DNA of 64,000 bases from Pyruvatibacter sp. HU-CL02332 (GTDB lineage Bacteria; Pseudomonadota; Alphaproteobacteria; CGMCC-115125): positions 2,023,501 to 2,087,500 of the forward strand of contig NZ_BAABWK010000001.1 of assembly GCF_040362765.1 (NCBI RefSeq), read 5' to 3'. The first letter of the stretch is position 1. Each line of letters begins with the position of its first letter. Below are positions 50,829-60,581 of this stretch, one piece after another. A program made the translations under genes and the position numbers. The notes under the pieces are model-generated. The model had not been told where the DNA came from. It saw only the letters and a program-made list of their open reading frames with translations, and did no database searches.

Positions 50829-51115
50829 TGGCAGCCGGTTCGGCGGACTTCAAGAGGGGAGTCCAAAGCACCACGGGAGAGTGAAATTCTCTTTCGGGCC
50901 TGCCAGTCCGGCCAGAACGGTCGTTTCATAGACGTTTAGGCGTGTTTTCCGAGGTGTATTTCTCGGTGCGGGAGAGGTGTGCCCGGCGTCCAGCGGGTTG
51001 GTGAGAAGCAACAGCTGGATCAAGGGCGCAGGTAAAATTGCCAATTTAGGCACACGGTTTTTTGCAAGGCATGCGGGCCTTGACCGGGTACCATCGAGGG
51101 GGAGCAGAAGAAGTC

Positions 51116-53011
51116 ATGTTTCAGACGCAGGCAGTTCAGTTTGAGAAGCGCGGCCGGGTAGAGGTAGATCGCACCCGCGACGCCCTGCTGACCGATTTTG
51201 GCCGTGAGACCCTCGTGGACCGGTATTTGATGCCGGGAGAAAGCTTCCAGGACCTGTTTGCGCGCGTCGCGTCTTACTATGGCGACGACGATGCCCACGC
51301 CCAGCGCATCTATGACTACATCTCCAAATTGTGGTTCATGCCCTCAACGCCCGTGCTGTCAAATGGCGGCACTGAGCGCGGCCTGCCCATTTCCTGCTTC
51401 CTGAACGAAGCAAATGACAGCCTCGACGGCATTGTCGGCCTGTGGAACGAGAATGTATGGCTCGCCTCCAAGGGCGGCGGCATTGGCTCCTACTGGGGCA
51501 ATCTGCGCTCCATCGGTGAGACAGTGGGCGGTGTTGGCAAGACATCCGGCATCATTCCCTTCATCCGCGTGATGGATTCACTGACACTCGCTATTTCTCA
51601 GGGCTCACTGCGTCGTGGGTCTGCTGCTGTCTATCTCGACATCAACCACCCGGAAATCGAAGAGTTCATCGAGCTGCGCCGCCCCACCGGTGGTGACCCC
51701 AACCGCAAGGCGCCCAACCTGCACCACGGCGTTGTGATCTCTGACGCGTTCATGCGCGCTGTTGAGAATGACGAAGAGTGGGCACTGGTCAGCCCCAAAG
51801 ACGGCGCCGTCATGCGCTCTGTCGGTGCGCGTGATCTGTGGATTCGCCTGCTCATGGCCCGCATTGAAACGGGCGAGCCTTACATGCTGTTCGGCGACCA
51901 CGTGAACAAGGCCGTGCCCGAGCACCACAAGCTCGCCGGCCTCAACGTGAAGATGTCCAACCTGTGCTCTGAGATCACCCTGCCAACCGGCATTGATCAC
52001 CTGGGCGAAGAGCGCACGGCTGTGTGCTGCCTCTCCTCGGTCAACGCAGAACTCTATGACGAATGGTCGGGCGAAGAGCTCTTCATCGAAGACATCATGC
52101 GCTTCCTCGACAATGTCCTGCAGGACTTCATCGACCGCGCACCGGACGCCATGTCCCGCGCCCGCTATGCCGCCGAGCGTGAACGCTCCGTTGGTCTGGG
52201 CGTCATGGGTCTGCACTCCTACTTCCAGTCCAAGATGATCCCGTTCGAAAGCGTGATGGCCAAGGTCTGGAACAAGCGGATTTTCCAGCACATTGATGAG
52301 CAGGCCTCTGCAGCATCACAGAAGCTGGCCAAAGAGCGCGGGCCGTGCCCGGATGCTGCCGATTACGGCATCATGGAGCGCTTCTCCAACAAGACAGCCG
52401 TCGCGCCAACCGCGTCCATCTCCATCATCTGCGGTGGGACCTCGGCAGGCATCGAGCCGTTTGCCGCCAACGCCTATACCCACAAGACTCTGTCCGGCTC
52501 CTTCAGTGTACGGAACAAGTACCTGAAAATGCTGCTCGCAGAAAAAGGCATGGATGACGCGGACACCTGGTCTTCCATCACCATCAATGGCGGCTCTGTC
52601 CAGCACCTCACCTTCCTGAGCCAGGACGAGAAGGACGTGTTCAAGACCGCCTTCGAACTGGATCAGCGCTGGGTTGTTGAACATGCCGGCGACCGCTCAG
52701 AGCACATCGACCAGTCTCAGTCAGTCAACGTGTTCCTGCCCGCAGACGTGCACAAGCGCGACCTGCATCAGATTCACATGCTGGCCTGGAAGCGGGGCGT
52801 GAAGTCGCTCTACTACTGTCGCTCCCTGTCGATCCAGCGGGCTGAAAAGAAAGAAGAAGCGCCGCTCGTCGCAGCCAATGTGGAAGTCGCCCAGTTGCCG
52901 CTTCGCCAGCTCGACGATCTGCCGCTGGCTGCTGCTGCTGCCGACGGTCAAGCCGTCGCCATCAACCCGGCAGAATCCAACGATTACGACGAGTGCCTCG
53001 CCTGCCAGTAG
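51116..53011 (+). CDS. nrdA: Class I ribonucleotide reductase, alpha subunit
   Basis: The 631-residue protein has the class I catalytic residues: Cys in LPISCFLNEA near residue 93, the NLCSEI motif, and CCLSSVN, equivalent to C225, N437/C439/E441 and C462 of E. coli. The C-terminal thioredoxin-reducible pair is CLACQ. It lacks the N-terminal ATP-cone (about 100 residues are missing against E. coli), so the overall-activity site is absent. The start is ATG 51116; the GTG or ATG further upstream are not supported. Substrate is ribonucleoside diphosphate. nrdB lies 243 bp downstream, past a terminator. Confidence 0.95.
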   Translation: MFQTQAVQFEKRGRVEVDRTRDALLTDFGRETLVDRYLMPGESFQDLFARVASYYGDDDAHAQRIYDYISKLWFMPSTPVLSNGGTERGLPISCFLNEANDSLDGIVGLWNENVWLASKGGGIGSYWGNLRSIGETVGGVGKTSGIIPFIRVMDSLTLAISQGSLRRGSAAVYLDINHPEIEEFIELRRPTGGDPNRKAPNLHHGVVISDAFMRAVENDEEWALVSPKDGAVMRSVGARDLWIRLLMARIETGEPYMLFGDHVNKAVPEHHKLAGLNVKMSNLCSEITLPTGIDHLGEERTAVCCLSSVNAELYDEWSGEELFIEDIMRFLDNVLQDFIDRAPDAMSRARYAAERERSVGLGVMGLHSYFQSKMIPFESVMAKVWNKRIFQHIDEQASAASQKLAKERGPCPDAADYGIMERFSNKTAVAPTASISIICGGTSAGIEPFAANAYTHKTLSGSFSVRNKYLKMLLAEKGMDDADTWSSITINGGSVQHLTFLSQDEKDVFKTAFELDQRWVVEHAGDRSEHIDQSQSVNVFLPADVHKRDLHQIHMLAWKRGVKSLYYCRSLSIQRAEKKEEAPLVAANVEVAQLPLRQLDDLPLAAAAADGQAVAINPAESNDYDECLACQ

Positions 53012-53034
53012 GCCCGCGCACCTTCAAGACACAC

Positions 53035-53071
53035 AAAGCCCGCGCGTTCTTTTGAACGACGCGGGCTTTTT
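53035..53071 (+). terminator. Rho-independent terminator between nrdA and nrdB
   Basis: Arms AAAGCCCGCG (53035-53044) and CGCGGGCTTT (53060-53069) with a T-run to 53071; an inner GTTC/GAAC pair extends the stem. It separates the two RNR genes into different transcripts. Confidence 0.85.
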
Positions 53072-53115
53072 GTATTTCGGCTTCTGTACGCCTATTGCGG
53101 GTTGGATGTGATCAG

Positions 53116-53162
53116 ACACTATTTGTGGTGACAAAACACCTCCTCAACACACAATATAGTGG
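53116..53162 (+). promoter_or_regulatory. Tandem NrdR boxes upstream of nrdB
   Basis: ACACTATTTGTGGTGA (53116-53131, 12 of 16) and ACACACAATATAGTGG (53147-53162, 13 of 16) match the NrdR consensus and are again 31 bp start to start. They lie 93-139 bp before the nrdB ATG, so nrdB has its own NrdR-regulated promoter. Confidence 0.7.
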
Positions 53163-53254
53163 GCGTGCGCGCCGGTTCGCGCTATGTAAATGTTAACAAC
53201 AATTCGCCAGTGACTCGCACGCACATCTCGCACGCACATTCGGAACGCAAGCTC

Positions 53255-54217
53255 ATGACCCTTCTTGACGAACGCCTCACCTACAAGCCCTTCCGTTATC
53301 CGTGGGCCTATGAAGCATGGCTCACCCAGCAGCGCATTCACTGGCTGCCCGAAGAAGTGCCCATGGCCGAGGACGTCAAGGACTGGCATCACAAGCTCGA
53401 CGACAAGGAGCGCAATCTGCTGACACAGATTTTCCGCTTCTTCGTGCAGGCCGATGTGGAAGTAAACAACTGCTACATGAAGAACTACATGGGCGTGTTC
53501 AAACCCACCGAAGTTCTGATGATGCTGTCTGCCTTCTCCAACATGGAAACCATCCATGTGGCCGCCTACTCGCATCTGCTTGATACGCTGGGCATGCCGG
53601 AAGTCGAATACGAAGCCTTCCTCAAATATGCCGAGATGAAGGACAAGTATGACTTCATGCAGGAGTGGGGCACGGAGACAAAGTCAGACGTTGCCAAGAC
53701 GCTGGCAGTGTTCGGTGGCTTCACTGAGGGTGTGCAGCTGTTTGCGTCCTTCGCCGTGCTGATGAACTTCCCGCGTTTCAACAAGATGAAGGGCATGGGC
53801 CAGATCGTCACCTGGTCGGCCCGCGATGAGAGCCTGCACTGCAACTCCATTCTGCGCCTGTTCCGCACCTGGGTGGATGAGTTCCCCGACTGCTGGGATG
53901 AGCAGACACAGCGCGATGTCTACAAGGCGTGTGAAACCATCATCCACCACGAAGACGCCTTCATCGATCTGGCGTTTGAAATGGGCGGCGTCGAAGGCCT
54001 CGATGCCCAGGGCGTAAAGGACTACATCCGCTACATCGCCGACCGTCGCCTGAGCCAGATCCGCCTGCAACCGATCTACGGCATTGAGAAGAACCCACTG
54101 CCCTGGATGGACGAAATGCTCAACGGCATCGAGCACACCAACTTCTTCGAAAACCGCGCCACGGAATATTCCAAGGCCTCGACCCGCGGCAGCTGGGAAG
54201 ACGCATTCGCAGACTAA
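53255..54217 (+). CDS. nrdB: Class I ribonucleotide reductase, beta subunit
   Basis: The 320-residue protein carries the di-metal ligands and radical-site layout of NrdB: ADVEVNN (first Asp/Glu), NMETIHVAAY (E, H and the Tyr four residues after His, the radical position), TEGVQLFASF and ARDESLHCN (E and H). The radical Tyr is present, so class Ia-type is likely. I use ATG 53255; the longer frame from 53159 begins in the second NrdR box. A stem-loop follows the stop. No ATP-cone is attached to this subunit either. Confidence 0.95.
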   Translation: MTLLDERLTYKPFRYPWAYEAWLTQQRIHWLPEEVPMAEDVKDWHHKLDDKERNLLTQIFRFFVQADVEVNNCYMKNYMGVFKPTEVLMMLSAFSNMETIHVAAYSHLLDTLGMPEVEYEAFLKYAEMKDKYDFMQEWGTETKSDVAKTLAVFGGFTEGVQLFASFAVLMNFPRFNKMKGMGQIVTWSARDESLHCNSILRLFRTWVDEFPDCWDEQTQRDVYKACETIIHHEDAFIDLAFEMGGVEGLDAQGVKDYIRYIADRRLSQIRLQPIYGIEKNPLPWMDEMLNGIEHTNFFENRATEYSKASTRGSWEDAFAD

Positions 54218-54241
54218 GGTCAGCGAACATCACAAACACAA

Positions 54242-54276
54242 AAGAACCCGGCCGGTGCATACCGAGCCGGGTTCTT
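54242..54276 (+). terminator. Stem-loop terminator after nrdB
   Basis: Arms AAGAACCCGGC (54242-54252) and GCCGGGTTCTT (54266-54276), with the inner CGGT/ACCG extending the stem. The downstream T content is modest. It lies between convergent genes. Confidence 0.7.
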
Positions 54277-54280
54277 CGTT

Positions 54281-54904
54281 CTAGGCCGCCAACGCCCCCA
54301 GCTTCTCGGCCTTGCCGATCCAGCGGCTGATCTTCTTGTCGCTGGCGAGCTTCACTGAGCCCCACTGCAGGATGTTCTTGGACTTGATGCCGCAGAAATC
54401 CAGCACCTGGTTCTTGATGACCCGGCGGCCGGGGCTGCGATAGAGCAGGGTGTCGAGCAGCGGCGGTGTGTCGGACGTGATGATGGCGTCTGCCGTCTTG
54501 CCTTCCAGCAGCTTGTCCCATTTGACGCCGCGCTGGTGATATTTGAACGCAAAACCCGGTGTCAGCGCACGGTCCAGCACCGCCTTGGCCTTGGTAGGCA
54601 TCGCGCCCCACCAATAGGGATGCACGATCATCACATGATCCGCCCAGCGCATATTGGCCTGCCACTGCAACAGGTCCGGCTCAAGCGCCCCGCTTGAGCC
54701 GATCTCAGCCTTGGTGTCGTCCGCATAGGGATCATCGTAGCCCTCAAAATTGAGATCAAACGCCATGTCGCTCAGATCCATGCGGCGGATCTCCGCACCC
54801 TGGCGTGCAGCGCCTGCGGCATAGGCATCAGCAATGCCGCTGTTCAAAGTGTTGGCTTTGGGGTGTGCCACCCAGATGAATATTTTCTTCGCTGAATTGC
54901 TCAT
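54281..54904 (-). CDS. Flavodoxin-fold NAD(P)H:quinone oxidoreductase-like protein
   Basis: The 207-residue protein begins KKIFIWVAHPKANTLNSGIADAY and contains MRWADHVMIVHPYWWGAMPTKAKAVLDRAL, the landmarks of the DT-diaphorase/MdaB-like NAD(P)H dehydrogenase family, then FKYHQRGVKWDKLLEGKTA. It would reduce quinones or other electrophiles by two electrons. ATG 54904 follows AGGAG. It is divergent from a TetR gene, with operators between, so repression by TetR and induction by an electrophile are likely. Confidence 0.88.
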   Translation of the reverse strand: MSNSAKKIFIWVAHPKANTLNSGIADAYAAGAARQGAEIRRMDLSDMAFDLNFEGYDDPYADDTKAEIGSSGALEPDLLQWQANMRWADHVMIVHPYWWGAMPTKAKAVLDRALTPGFAFKYHQRGVKWDKLLEGKTADAIITSDTPPLLDTLLYRSPGRRVIKNQVLDFCGIKSKNILQWGSVKLASDKKISRWIGKAEKLGALAA

Positions 54905-54929
54905 GTCACCGGCTCCTGTTGCGGTTGTG

Positions 54930-54988
54930 CTTGACACCATGTCAAGTTGACACGGTGACAAGTAGGCAGTACTTTACACCATGTCAAG
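54930..54988. promoter_or_regulatory. Three copies of a TetR-type operator, one over the tetR start codon
   Basis: CTTGACACCATGTCAAG (54930-54946, 7-bp perfect arms), GTTGACACGGTGACAAG (54946-54962, degenerate) and CTTTACACCATGTCAAG (54972-54988, 16 of 17 like the first). The ATG of the TetR gene (54981) lies inside the third copy. Start spacings are 16 and 26 bp. Joint control of the TetR and quinone reductase genes is likely. Confidence 0.7.
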
Positions 54989-55577
54989 TGAGCAATCAGA
55001 TACCCGTCACAAAATTCTGCAATCCGCCAGCGATCTGCTGGAAAACGGCACGCCAGGCGACGTCCGCATGTCGGATGTTGCCAAGGCCGCCGGCATCAGC
55101 CGGCAGGCGCTTTACCTGCATTTTCCCAACCGCGCAGATCTGCTGATCGCCACAGTGCGCTATCTCGATCAGCTCAATAATGTGGATAAAGTCCTGGCAC
55201 CCAGCCGGGCCGCTACGTCCGGCATTGAGCGGCTGGAACTCTTTATCGAGGCTTGGAGCAACTACGTCCCCAAGATCTACGGCAATGCCCGCGCTCTCAT
55301 AGCCATGAAAGACACGGACGATGCCGTCGCCGCCACCTGGGAAGATCGCCAGCAGGCCATTCGCCATGGCTGCGAGGCTGCCATCAAGGCTCTGAAGAAG
55401 GACGGAACCCTCTCTCCCAACCACACGGTCAAACAGGCCACAGACATTCTATGGATGCTGGTCTCCATCCAGAATTGGGAGCACCTGACAAAAACCTGCG
55501 GCTGGTCGCAAAAGCGCTGTGTGGACATCACAACCCAGATGGCAAAGACCCTCCTGGTGGTCGAGCAGCCGACCTAG
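54981..55577 (+). CDS. TetR-family regulator
   Basis: The 198-residue protein has SDTRHKILQSASDLLENG, then the helix-turn-helix MSDVAKAAGISRQALYLHF (about 34-52), and a C-terminal helical ligand domain (KQATDILWMLVSIQNWEHLTKTCGWS at about 150-175). It is probably a repressor of itself and of the divergent flavodoxin-fold gene because of the shared operators. The stop overlaps the oxyR stop by four bases (CTAG). Confidence 0.87.
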   Translation: MSSEQSDTRHKILQSASDLLENGTPGDVRMSDVAKAAGISRQALYLHFPNRADLLIATVRYLDQLNNVDKVLAPSRAATSGIERLELFIEAWSNYVPKIYGNARALIAMKDTDDAVAATWEDRQQAIRHGCEAAIKALKKDGTLSPNHTVKQATDILWMLVSIQNWEHLTKTCGWSQKRCVDITTQMAKTLLVVEQPT

Positions 55578-56473
55578 ATGGCTGCCGGGCCAGGTTGGGT
55601 ATCCCCAATCACCTGCCCAAGGGCCTCAAAGTCAGCCTTGAGCGGTGACGTCTTGCGAAAGGCCAGACCCACCAGGCGCGACGGCTCAGGATTTTCAAAC
55701 CGCATGACGCGCACTTGATTGCGCGCAGCTTCAAGACCCACACTCATTTCCGGCAGCAGCGTCTGCCCCATGCCGCTGGCCACCATCTGCACAAGGGTGG
55801 ACAGACTGGAGGCCCCAAAGGAGTCCGCATTGTCCGTGCTGCGAAGGGAACAAAAGCTCAAAGCCTGCTCTCGCAGACAATGCCCTTCTTCCAGCAACAG
55901 CAGCGGCGCATCATCAAGTGCGTCAATGCGGGCGCGTTTACGCTTGGGGGCGGGCACATCCGCCGCTGTCGCCAGCAAAAACCGGTCCTCAAACAGCGCA
56001 ATCGTCTCAAGGCCGACCGCGTCCACCGGCAACGCCAGCAACGCCACATCAAGTGTGCCATCTTCAAGCTGTGCCAGCAGATACTCGGTCAGGGTCTCGC
56101 GAATACGCAGTTCCAGATGGGGATAGCGCGCCTGTAGTTCCGGCAGAACGGTGGGCAGCAGATAAGGTGCAATGGACGGAATGACCCCCAGCCGCAGCCG
56201 CCCGGTCAAAATCCCGCGCCGCTGGGACGCAAAGTCAGACAAGCCTTCAATCTGCTGCAGAATGCCCGCGGCCCGCACCGCAATCTCCTCACCCGCATCC
56301 GTCAGCCGTATCGTCCGGCCACGCTCCACAAGCGCTACACCCAGTTCGCGTTCCATTTCCTGTATCTGCATCGACAGAGCAGGCTGTGTCACCGCACGGT
56401 CTTCCGCCGCACGCCCGAAATGTTTCAGCCGCGCCACCGCATCGAAATACAAAAGCTGTTTGGTTGAGATCAT
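55574..56473 (-). CDS. oxyR: OxyR-type LysR regulator
   Basis: The 299-residue protein has a LysR N-terminal helix-turn-helix (FGRAAEDRAVTQPALSMQIQEME) and the OxyR redox motif GHCLREQALSFC. With the ATG at 56473 the two Cys are C199 and C208, exactly the E. coli OxyR numbering, which supports this start rather than the ATG six bases upstream. It senses hydrogen peroxide by disulfide formation and would activate the divergent katG gene. The 122-bp gap contains a CGAT-N11-ATCG inverted repeat of LysR type. Confidence 0.93.
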   Translation of the reverse strand: MISTKQLLYFDAVARLKHFGRAAEDRAVTQPALSMQIQEMERELGVALVERGRTIRLTDAGEEIAVRAAGILQQIEGLSDFASQRRGILTGRLRLGVIPSIAPYLLPTVLPELQARYPHLELRIRETLTEYLLAQLEDGTLDVALLALPVDAVGLETIALFEDRFLLATAADVPAPKRKRARIDALDDAPLLLLEEGHCLREQALSFCSLRSTDNADSFGASSLSTLVQMVASGMGQTLLPEMSVGLEAARNQVRVMRFENPEPSRLVGLAFRKTSPLKADFEALGQVIGDTQPGPAAI

Positions 56474-56534
56474 ATCCATAAGATATTCTGATCGAATGGC
56501 TCAGTAAATACGATTGGAGCTTATTTTTGAGTGT

Positions 56535-56553
56535 CGATACATTTGTGTCATCG
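56535..56553. promoter_or_regulatory. Possible LysR/OxyR binding site between oxyR and katG
   Basis: CGAT (56535-56538) and ATCG (56550-56553) are separated by 11 bases, the T-N11-A geometry of LysR sites. It lies 43 bp before the katG start. I did not find a full OxyR tetramer site, so this is tentative. Confidence 0.3.
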
Positions 56554-56592
56554 GCTCACGCAAGGATGAGCCCACATGTTCGGAGGAGATGA

Positions 56593-58839
<2,247 letters not shown>

Positions 58840-58865
58840 GTCACGCCGCACACGCAACAGGGAAG

Positions 58866-58891
58866 GGCCGGGCAGCAATGCCCGGCCTTTT
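58866..58891 (+). terminator. Rho-independent terminator after katG
   Basis: Arms GGCCGGGCA (58866-58874) and TGCCCGGCC (58879-58887) with GCAA loop and T-run to 58891. The loop and loop-closing GGCA/TGCC bases equal those of the thiolase terminator at 38685. Confidence 0.82.
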
Positions 58892-58893
58892 CA

Positions 58894-59868
58894 TTATCCG
58901 TTCAGCATCACCAGTTTGCCCACCAGCTTGCGATCAAGCTGGTCACGCAGGGCCTGTGGGAGGTCTGCCATGGGACGGGTGATCACCGGTGCCGGTGTCA
59001 GTTTCCCATCCCCGATCCATCCCAGCAGCGTGCCGAACTGTTCCATGGCCACTGCCGGATTCGCCCGCACTTCACCACCCCAGTCAGCGCCGACGATCGA
59101 GCAGCGCTTGAGCAGGGGAATGTTCAGCCCGACCTTGGGAATGTCACCCGCCGCAAAACCCACCACCAGATGCCGCCCGCCCGGCGACAAAGACCGCATG
59201 GCCGCTTCTGCCAACGTGCCGCCGACCGGGTCATAGACAAGATCAAGCCCGGTCTCCTTGGTCAGGGTTTTGAGCGCATTACGCCAATTGTCCTGCGTAT
59301 AGTCCACGGCTTCGTCCGCACCTGCCGCAATGGCAGCTTCGCGCTTGGCGTCAGTGGATGCCGCTGCGATGACCCGCAGGCCCATGGTCTTGGCAACTGC
59401 GATCGCCGCCTGACCCACACCGCCTGCCGCTCCCAGCACCAGCGCGGTCTCTCCCGCCTGCGCCTTGCCGCAATCACGCCACGCATAAATCGCCGTGGCA
59501 TAGGAGATGGCAAACCCTGCAGCCAGTTCGTCACTCAATCCATCCGGTGTGGGGATGCACCCCATCGCCGGGGCCACCAGTTTGTCCGCATAGGCGCCGG
59601 GCGCGGTGCCCATTACCCGCTGACCAACGGCAAGGTGTGTAACCTTGTCACCAACCGCACTCACCACACCGGCAAACTCGTTGCCCGGTACATAGGGGAG
59701 GGGAGGCTTCACCTGATAAAGCCCTTGAACCAGCAGCCCGTCCACAAAGCCGACGCCCGCCGCCGTCACATTCACCACCACGTCATGGGGACCAGGCACC
59801 GGATCAGGCATATCCTTGAATGTGAGGTCCTCTGGTGGGCCAAACGCCTCAACGACTGCAGCTTTCAT
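58894..59868 (-). CDS. NADPH:quinone oxidoreductase-like (zinc-free medium-chain family)
   Basis: The 324-residue protein (ATG 59868, eight bases behind GGAGAT; a longer start at 59904 is possible) shows MKAAVVEAFGPPEDL, VAAGVGFVDGL, and LVLGAAGGVGQAAIAVAKTMG, the NADP-binding signature of quinone oxidoreductases. LVYDPVGGTLAEAAMRSLSPGGRHLVVGF is also typical. Reduction of quinones or enoyl compounds is likely. It is divergent from a lipoprotein gene. Confidence 0.9.
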   Translation of the reverse strand: MKAAVVEAFGPPEDLTFKDMPDPVPGPHDVVVNVTAAGVGFVDGLLVQGLYQVKPPLPYVPGNEFAGVVSAVGDKVTHLAVGQRVMGTAPGAYADKLVAPAMGCIPTPDGLSDELAAGFAISYATAIYAWRDCGKAQAGETALVLGAAGGVGQAAIAVAKTMGLRVIAAASTDAKREAAIAAGADEAVDYTQDNWRNALKTLTKETGLDLVYDPVGGTLAEAAMRSLSPGGRHLVVGFAAGDIPKVGLNIPLLKRCSIVGADWGGEVRANPAVAMEQFGTLLGWIGDGKLTPAPVITRPMADLPQALRDQLDRKLVGKLVMLNG

Positions 59869-59945
59869 GTTTGTGATCTCCACTGGCTGTGTTTTCCCAG
59901 TCATGCGGGGTAACGTGCAGCTTGTCTAGGCGGAGGGGCTACTCA

Positions 59946-60578
59946 ATGGTGCGTGCGTTTTCAGGATTTGTCGCCGGTGCATCCGCACTGCTGCTCGCAG
60001 GCTGCGTTTCATGGGACTGGTCGGAGCCGGATGATTTCTTTGCGTTCTACGAATTGCCCGAACAACCGCAGATGGCCGATGCCACCTTCTGCCACGCCTA
60101 TGGCTGTCAGGTGCGCTCGCAGGTTGATCTGCGGCCCCACTGGCAGGCCGTGCGCGCTGAATTCGCCAATGTGAAAACCGCTTCGGAAGAGCGATACGCC
60201 ATGGCGCAGGCCGTGGGTGTGATTGAAACCGCCGTCGGCCCCATTCTTGGCACGGCGGATGATCCCGGCGGCGTGCTCAACGCGTCATGGTCCGGCGACC
60301 CGGCCTATCAGGACTGCATCGACGAAGCCGCCAACACCACAATGGTTCTTGTGCTGATGGAACAAGACGGCCTGATCCGCCACCACAATCTTCATTCACC
60401 GTCCATTCGCGGCGCGTTCATTGACGGCCGCTGGCAGCACTACACCGCCGTGATTGAAGAAACAGCCACAGAAGAACGCTACGTCGTCGACAGCTGGTTC
60501 CGCACCAATGGCGAACCGGCCTACGTCATGCCGTTTCAGGAATGGTACACGGGCTACGGCATTCCCGCTGACGCCTAG
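59946..60578 (+). CDS. Lipoprotein, function unknown
   Basis: The 210-residue protein has a lipobox (GASALLLAGC) with the acylated Cys at residue 20. The mature part begins VSWDWSEPDDFFAFYELPEQ and contains a Cys pair (FCHAYGCQV), then repeated acidic stretches and TFM-like motif DPAYQDCIDEAANTTMVLVL. I do not recognise the family. The start is ATG 59946 behind GGAGGGG. It is adjacent to the convergent exporter gene by 3 bp. Confidence 0.78.
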   Translation: MVRAFSGFVAGASALLLAGCVSWDWSEPDDFFAFYELPEQPQMADATFCHAYGCQVRSQVDLRPHWQAVRAEFANVKTASEERYAMAQAVGVIETAVGPILGTADDPGGVLNASWSGDPAYQDCIDEAANTTMVLVLMEQDGLIRHHNLHSPSIRGAFIDGRWQHYTAVIEETATEERYVVDSWFRTNGEPAYVMPFQEWYTGYGIPADA

Positions 60579-60581
60579 TTC

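Larger units (their letters stand above)
50372..51115. other. 744-bp region upstream of nrdA
   Basis: No protein gene is supported. It contains a perfect DnaA box (50521-50529), three NrdR-box-like sites and a candidate nrdA promoter at 50792-50819. From there to the nrdA start about 290 bases remain as a possible leader with hairpins near 50850-50915. The TTAAC motif occurs several times. Confidence 0.5.

Noticed and set aside
50840-51115. Cobalamin riboswitch in the nrdA leader
   Set aside because: I could not find the B12 box or the conserved core; the gene is also a class I, not a B12-dependent, reductase.
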